A DNA stretch of 61,638 nt. Source: Welwitschia mirabilis (taxonomy: Eukaryota; Gnetophyta; Gnetopsida; Welwitschiales). The stretch is from contig JBOZIK010000001.1 of NCBI GenBank assembly GCA_051453625.1, positions 222,251,747 to 222,313,384 on the forward strand, in the 5' to 3' direction. A model generated the notes under the pieces. It saw nothing but the letters and a program-made list of their open reading frames with translations, did not search any database and was not told the DNA's origin. Of the stretch, positions 57,191 to 61,638 are shown piece by piece. Every line of letters begins with the position of its first letter. The stretch's first letter is position 1. The translations under genes were made by a program, and so were the position numbers.

Positions 57191-57560
57191 TTTATAACTA
57201 GTATTTCATCTTAGAATTACATGGTGATATTTCATCTTTTGCTATTTTATTATTAGTTGATAGTGGCATTTCACATAATTTTATTTCATTCACATTATTT
57301 TATAAATTAAATAGCACTCCATTTAAAGAATAAGAATCCATCATAAGAGTTGTATGTGATAGTTTTCCTATACAAGATGAAACTATTGCCCTTAACACTT
57401 ACATCATTCATGACTTACATTTTATGAATAAATTTTATATCTTCTAAATTGGGGAATATCATGCCATTCTAGGGATTCCCTTCTTGATTAAATATAATGT
57501 TCAAATTAATTCTCAATAATGAATCTTATTACTCATTACTTCATTTAGATAACAAATATT
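57191..57560 (+). pseudogene. Element C aspartic protease
   Basis: Reads ELHGDISSFAILLLVDSGIS then HNFISFTLFYKL. The catalytic Asp-Ser-Gly is intact at 57259-57267. Then come FKE, SIIRVVCDSFPIQDETIALN, HDLHFMNKFYIF and EYHAILGIPFLIKYNVQINS, where LGIPFL is the LGxxWL-type flap-side motif of this group. Only about three stops in 120 codons. Confidence 0.8.
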
Positions 57561-57699
57561 TAAAGGGAAGGAAATAAGTAAGAAGATAAATTTGACCTCA
57601 TCCAAATAGATCATAAAAGCTATCACAAGAAAATAAGTGTTCATTATCATAGTGTAAGCAAAAAACTATAAAGGAAATTCCACTATACTAGAAGAATTA

Positions 57700-58640
57700 T
57701 AGTAATTATTTTATGTGTTTAAATATTTAAAGACACTCCCATCCAAGAGGATAGTAAAATACATAATTAACTTAGTTCCTAAAGCATAGCCAATATCACA
57801 AGCATCTTATCACTTCTCAGTAGTAAAATTGAGAGAACTAAAGTTATAAATTGAGTAGCTATTGATGAAACTAAAAATTTTCCTTAGTGTGTTACTATGG
57901 GGAGCACCAATACACTTTGTTAAGAAAAAGGATAATACCTTATGACATTGCATTTATTATAGGTAGCTAAACAATGTTACCATTAAGAATAGGTACCTAT
58001 TACCAAGAATTGACAATATATTAGATTAACTACAAAGAGTTAAATTTTTTTCAAAGATTGATTTAAAGTCTAGATACCATCAAATATGTATCAATGATGA
58101 AAACATCTACAAAACTACTTTCAGAACAAGATATGGACATTACAAGCTTATAGTAATGCCTTTCGATTTGACAAATGCTCCCACCACTTTTATGAGTTTA
58201 ATGAATGATATTTTTTGATCATACATAGATAAATTTATAGTTGTATTTTTAGATGGTATTCTCATATATTCCAAAACCTAAGATGACCATATTACACACT
58301 TGAAGAAAGTTCTATAGGTTCTGTCTAAGCATAATTTCAAGGCCAAATTAAGAAATTATAAATTATTTCAAATAAAAATTAGCTATCTATGCTATGTCAT
58401 CTCTAATAAAGGAATCACAACTGATTTAGCCAAAGTGAAAGCCATAAGGAAATGGCCAAAACTAAAGGATGCTATGCAAGTTCAAAGTTTCTTAGAGTTG
58501 GTCTACTTCTATAGGAAATTTGTTCTAGGATTGTTTCAACTTGTAGCACCATTGATAAATCTTACTAAGTCAACAAGCACATTTAATTTTGATGACAAAT
58601 ATAAGGAAGAAATCAATAAACACATTTAAATTAATGATAA
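57700..58640 (+). pseudogene. Element C reverse transcriptase
   Basis: Blocks: LPSKRIVKYIINLVPKAQPI, QLLMKLKIFLSVLLWGAPIH then FVKKKDNTL, YYR-TAG-LNN (YRQLN expected), [46 protein letters not shown] then [28 protein letters not shown] (catalytic FLDD is FLDG at 58246-58257, second Asp to Gly), VKAIRKWPKLKDAMQVQSFL then YFYRKFVLGLFQLVAPL. About 310 codons, nearly all in one phase. TGA codons replace Arg (CGA) or Trp. Lineage is chromovirus-like. Confidence 0.85.
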
Positions 58641-59190
58641 ATGCAAGAAAGTATTTTTTAGATTAAAGCTTCTACTTATAATATAACCATTCTTAAAATT
58701 GTTGATATGAACAAATCATTTATAGTTCCCACTGATGCTTCTACTTAAGGAATAATAGCCATATACTTAGCTAGGATGATCAGGTGATTTCTTATGAATC
58801 ATAAAAGTTGGACTAACATGAGAAGAAATATCATATTCATGATCTTGAATTTCTAGCCATAGTACATGCCTTAAAAGTTTGGAGACATTATCTTGTAGGA
58901 AGTGAACTTCTTCTCAAAATAGATCATAAAAGCATGGAATACTTTCAAAAAAAAAAATCTAAATATGAAATAGAGAAGATGAAGTGAGTTACTTGTAGAA
59001 TATAACTTCAAATTAAAGTATACCCTTAGTAAAGAGAACAAAGTAGCAAACACTCTGAGCATAATGTAGTACATGTTAGTAACTACTGTTACATCTGATC
59101 TATCTACCTTCCTTAAAATGTCCTTAATCGATGACTCATACTTTAAGAACATACATCAATAAGTCTATGAAAGAAAAGAAGTAGATGTAT
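58641..59190 (+). pseudogene. Element C RNase H
   Basis: Reads ILKIVDMNKSFIVPTDAS (catalytic TDAS Asp at 58734-58736), then HKSWTNMRRNIIF-like text, SKENKVANTLSIM (KEN.VAD.LSR block) and VTTVTSDLSTFLKM. Several stops and two or three frame changes make it less well kept than the RT. Confidence 0.65.
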
Positions 59191-59507
59191 AATGCTCTCA
59201 GAAGATGGATATTTTCTAAAAGAATGACATCTATGCATTCCACGAGATTCATGGAGAAGGAAGCTAATGTATGAACTACATGAAGTTCCACATGCAAAAT
59301 ACCTTAGATTCATAAAAAATTATCACTAATCATAAAAATATTACTTTTAACCTAGAATGAAATCAGACTTAAAGTAATACATCTACAATTGCCTCATATA
59401 CCAATATATGAAGATTAATCAAGGAAGACACACCAGTCTCCTTTAACCTTTGGAAATACCACAGTGGAAATGGAAAGAAATATCAATGGGTTTTATCACT
59501 GAACTAT
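59191..59507 (+). pseudogene. Element C integrase, N-terminal part, cut by LTR insertion
   Basis: Zinc-binding domain: EVPHAKYLRFIKNYH, then MKSDLK and NCLIYQYMKINQGRHTS where the C..C pair is now C..Y. PLEIPQWKWKEISMGFIT follows, the start of the catalytic core, with the first catalytic Asp (MDFI) replaced by Gly. The frame stops at 59507, where the LTR of element I begins. The rest of the integrase should lie beyond element I, outside the window. Confidence 0.8.
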
Positions 59508-59741
59508 TGTTGCGCTACCCATTTATGGTTATTTGACAGGTTCTATAAGTTTTTTTGTAGACTTTTATATAGGTTTTAGTGCAATTCTGAGGATTTTAAA
59601 GATACAAAAGGAAATCTTTGAAAAGTTTAGATATTATCCAAATTTGACACATTTAAGGAACTTTCTAGTGAACATAGCTTTTTATGATAAAATAGCTAAG
59701 TTTCTCCCCAAAAAAGATATTAAAGAAGACTGTCATCCCCT

Positions 59742-59759
59742 CTGTCATCCACATGACAG
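59742..59759 (+). repeat. Perfect hairpin CTGTCAT-CCAC-ATGACAG in LTR I
   Basis: A seven-base-pair stem with a four-base loop, the best example of the GTCATC/ATGAC family, 214 bp upstream of the TATA box. Confidence 0.75.
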
Positions 59760-59972
59760 GAAGAATGATGACTGCCTATGTGGACTACTAAATTATCACT
59801 TTCTTAATATTTTGTATAAGTCTTTCATCCCTCATGTCGTTCAAATAATAGCCTAGATGACACTGACATGTAACTATCACTAATAGATTCTCTTAACTAT
59901 TTTGTCTGTTTCTAAGTGCTAAATAAGCATGCATAACTGCACCTTCTATCTATCATTTTTTATTGTATTTCC

Positions 59973-59980
59973 TATAAATA
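59973..59980 (+). promoter_or_regulatory. TATA box of LTR I
   Basis: TATAAATA followed by AGGCCCCTCC. Homologous to 5069-5075. Transcription would start near 60005. Confidence 0.7.
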
Positions 59981-60587
59981 AGGCCCCTCCTTATACTCTC
60001 CTTTTCATCTTTGATGCACCAAATATTCTTATGATAGGAGAGCAAAGGATAGGAGATTCATCTTTGTGAGTTACAGAAAGATGAGCATTTGGTAGAGGGT
60101 TGAGTATCTTCTATTAAGTCCCAACTATTTTATAACATGGATGAATGTTACTTTTAATTTAAATCTTGGTTTTATTTACATGTTTGTATTATTTGCATTG
60201 TAGAACTTCTTATGACTCTTATAGTCTAATGTTGCCTACGATCTCGTGATAATTTCTTGAATGATATAGATTATTAAGAATAGCTCTTATTAGGGCTGAA
60301 AAGCAAGTAGGGTTAGGATTCATTTGCATTACATGTTAGTTTAGATTGCATTTTGTACTTTGCATGGTAGTTTAATTTTACTTGCATTGTTATTTATCAT
60401 TTGTGGTTCCCACGATTATTTGTAGAAGCAACCTGAGTCTTTTTACGGACAGACTTCAATGAGATATAAAATTTTAAGTTACTTCCATTATTCTAGCATG
60501 ATGTATTATGCATAATATCTATTTTAATTATTAATGATAAAATCTGTTTGAATGTAAAAGCATGCATAAATATATACTGCGATAAAT

Positions 60588-60605
60588 TGGCACTGTTACT
60601 AGAGA
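60588..60605 (+). promoter_or_regulatory. Primer-binding site of element I (tRNA-Asp)
   Basis: TGGCACTGTTACTAGAGA against TGGCGCCGTTGCCGGGGA. 12 of 18 match and all six differences are G-to-A or C-to-T. Athila elements are known to use tRNA-Asp. Confidence 0.8.
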
Positions 60606-61096
60606 AGGCTATTAAGAAGTACAAAGGTTGTCATCATTTAGATAAGTATTTTAGTTATTTGTCTATATGGTATTGTATTTTATTAGATTTATAAGATTTC
60701 TATGTGCTGTGTTCTAGTTTCATTTTTTTATTTTTTAATTTTATGTAAAAAAGTATGATTATCTCTTCTGTTATCCCCATGCCAATAAAGATAATAGTCA
60801 GTTATTTTTATTTTTAGTTTTTATTTTTTAATCTAATTTTTTCTATAATAAACTGGACTTTATCATCTCTTGTGATGTCTGGATGACCAAGTAGATGATA
60901 GTGCTATTTTTTGTGTTTTTTTCCTTTTTGCTTTAGTCTCAGTCCTATATTTCTTTTTTCTTTATGCTTTAGTATCAGTCCTATTTTCTTTCTCTGTGTG
61001 CATTGTCTCTTCTGTCATCCAGACGATAGATAGGATAATGGTCTGTTATCTTTTTTATCTATTTTCTATTGTTTTCTATTTGTATAATGCTATGAT
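60606..61096 (+). other. 5' leader of element I
   Basis: Untranslated leader with T-rich tracts and hairpin words CTGTTATCCCCATGCCA (60768-60784) and CTGTCATCCAGACGATAG (61012-61029). Confidence 0.6.
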
Positions 61097-61638
61097 ATGG
61101 TCAATTTAGAGAAGAAATATCTCAAAGAAAAGAAGCTAATAGAATAGAATCTTAAAGAAGGACTGGTAAACATAGAAGAAGACTCAAAAGAACAATCTCT
61201 AGCTACACTCAATCCTCTTTCTAAATTTATGTTTTCTGAATCTAATTTTCTTAATGAAAAACCTATAGAAGAAGAGGACTAACCTACAATTTTAAGTACT
61301 TTTCAAAAACAAAAATAGGTCATAGGGTCTTCTACCCCTAATTCCAACCTCACCCTTAAAGAATTGTTAGCTAACAAGAAATGCAAAATTAAAAATCCTT
61401 TTGATCTACCACCAAGGGATGATGAAGAACTTAAAAATCTACACATGTACCCAATTTTTGATGGAGAAGATGATGAGGATCCTATTCAACATATTAAAGA
61501 TATTGAACAACTTATCCTTACCTTATAAAATGGGAAGAAAAAAACAACAGATAGAACATATATGATGATCTTTCTTATGATATTAAAAGGTAGGGTAAAA
61601 CTTTAGTTAAAAACGTTACTCCATAAAAGCCTAAAAAC
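61097..61638 (+). pseudogene. Element I gag, N-terminal part, runs off window
   Basis: From ATG 61097 one phase holds for 180 codons to the window end, with 3 TAG and 2 TAA inside and no TGA. Text: MVNLEKKYLKEKKLIE, GLVNIEEDSKEQSLATLNPL, NPFDLPPRDDEELKNLHMYP, IFDGEDDEDPIQHIKDIEQL, MMIFLMILKGRVKL. It aligns with element B gag from 41291. The first 100 residues, absent from B, are acidic and Lys/Glu-rich. The start is chosen as the first in-phase ATG after the leader. Confidence 0.7.

Larger units (their letters stand above)
59508..60581 (+). repeat. 5' LTR of element I (Athila-like, 1074 bp)
   Basis: Starts TGTTGCGCTACC exactly where the element C integrase breaks off and ends TACTGCG, six bases before a PBS. 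It aligns with LTRs at 2233, 4535 and 39214 (GGTTTTAGTGCAATTCTGAG, CTGTCATCCACATGACAG). Best-preserved LTR of this family here. ACTAT at 59503-59507 is the expected left target-site duplication. A 107-codon frame at 59533-59856 lies inside the LTR and is not supported. Confidence 0.85.

Noticed and set aside
1-61638. tRNA, rRNA, CRISPR, bacterial operon signals
   Set aside because: No cloverleaf, rRNA-like stretch or spaced repeat array was seen. The only tRNA-like text is the primer-binding sites. Shine-Dalgarno-type features do not apply to this eukaryotic sequence.

Overview
This window looks like a piece of nuclear heterochromatin from a seed plant. I found no intact host gene, no tRNA or rRNA gene and no CRISPR array. 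The sequence is very A+T-rich (by eye about three quarters) with few CpG dinucleotides. Nearly everything recognisable is decayed LTR retrotransposon of plant Ty3/gypsy types: Athila/Tat-like elements, whose primer-binding sites (PBS) match the 3' end of plant tRNA-Asp, and a chromovirus-like element, with a nearby LTR whose PBS matches initiator tRNA-Met. I cannot name the species. The extreme A+T content and TE load would fit a very AT-biased lineage, such as some holoparasites, but that is a guess.

Layout. 1-5667: the 3' end of an Athila-like element A (last integrase codons, long 3' UTR, polypurine tract, LTR), with its 3'UTR-LTR segment present twice around a gap. 5668-8979: an older fragment with a gypsy protease (G). 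8980-35842: a minus-strand Athila/Tat-like element F. Its 3' LTR is at 8980-10345, its protease and gag at about 11880-14010, and its 5' LTR with PBS at 34458-35842. It is split in its leader by a plus-strand compound insertion, D (14814-34182), bounded by the 5-bp repeat GAAAC. D holds three LTRs and two internal regions. D1 has lost reverse transcriptase and RNase H through a short-homology deletion. D2 keeps all pol domains plus a long 3' region with an antisense frame and a further sense frame (ORF3). 35843-39213: mostly unassigned. 39214-49952: Athila-like element B, from 5' LTR and PBS through gag-pol to the 3' UTR. 50147-51175: a 342-codon frame of uncertain identity. 51213-51664: a short LTR and initiator-Met PBS. 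About 51900-54050: an antisense coding relic. 54513-55410: an unusual hierarchical minisatellite. 55535-59507: chromovirus-like element C (gag, protease, RT, RNase H, start of integrase), cut at 59508 by the 5' LTR of a third Athila-like element, I, which runs off the window end.

Nothing here is likely to make a full protein under the standard code. In several frames the damage is almost wholly in-frame TAG, TAA or TGA at places where Gln, Trp or Arg is expected, with no frame loss over hundreds of codons. The PBS copies also differ from the tRNA almost only by C-to-T and G-to-A changes. I read this as long-term deamination of methylated cytosine, and list the alternatives.

The least expected items are the minisatellite with ordered 20/27/30-bp units lying between two divergently oriented TATA boxes, a module of about 150 bp shared by the 3' UTRs of two different element families, the 25-stop frame at 50147-51175, and the additional 3' coding region of element D2.
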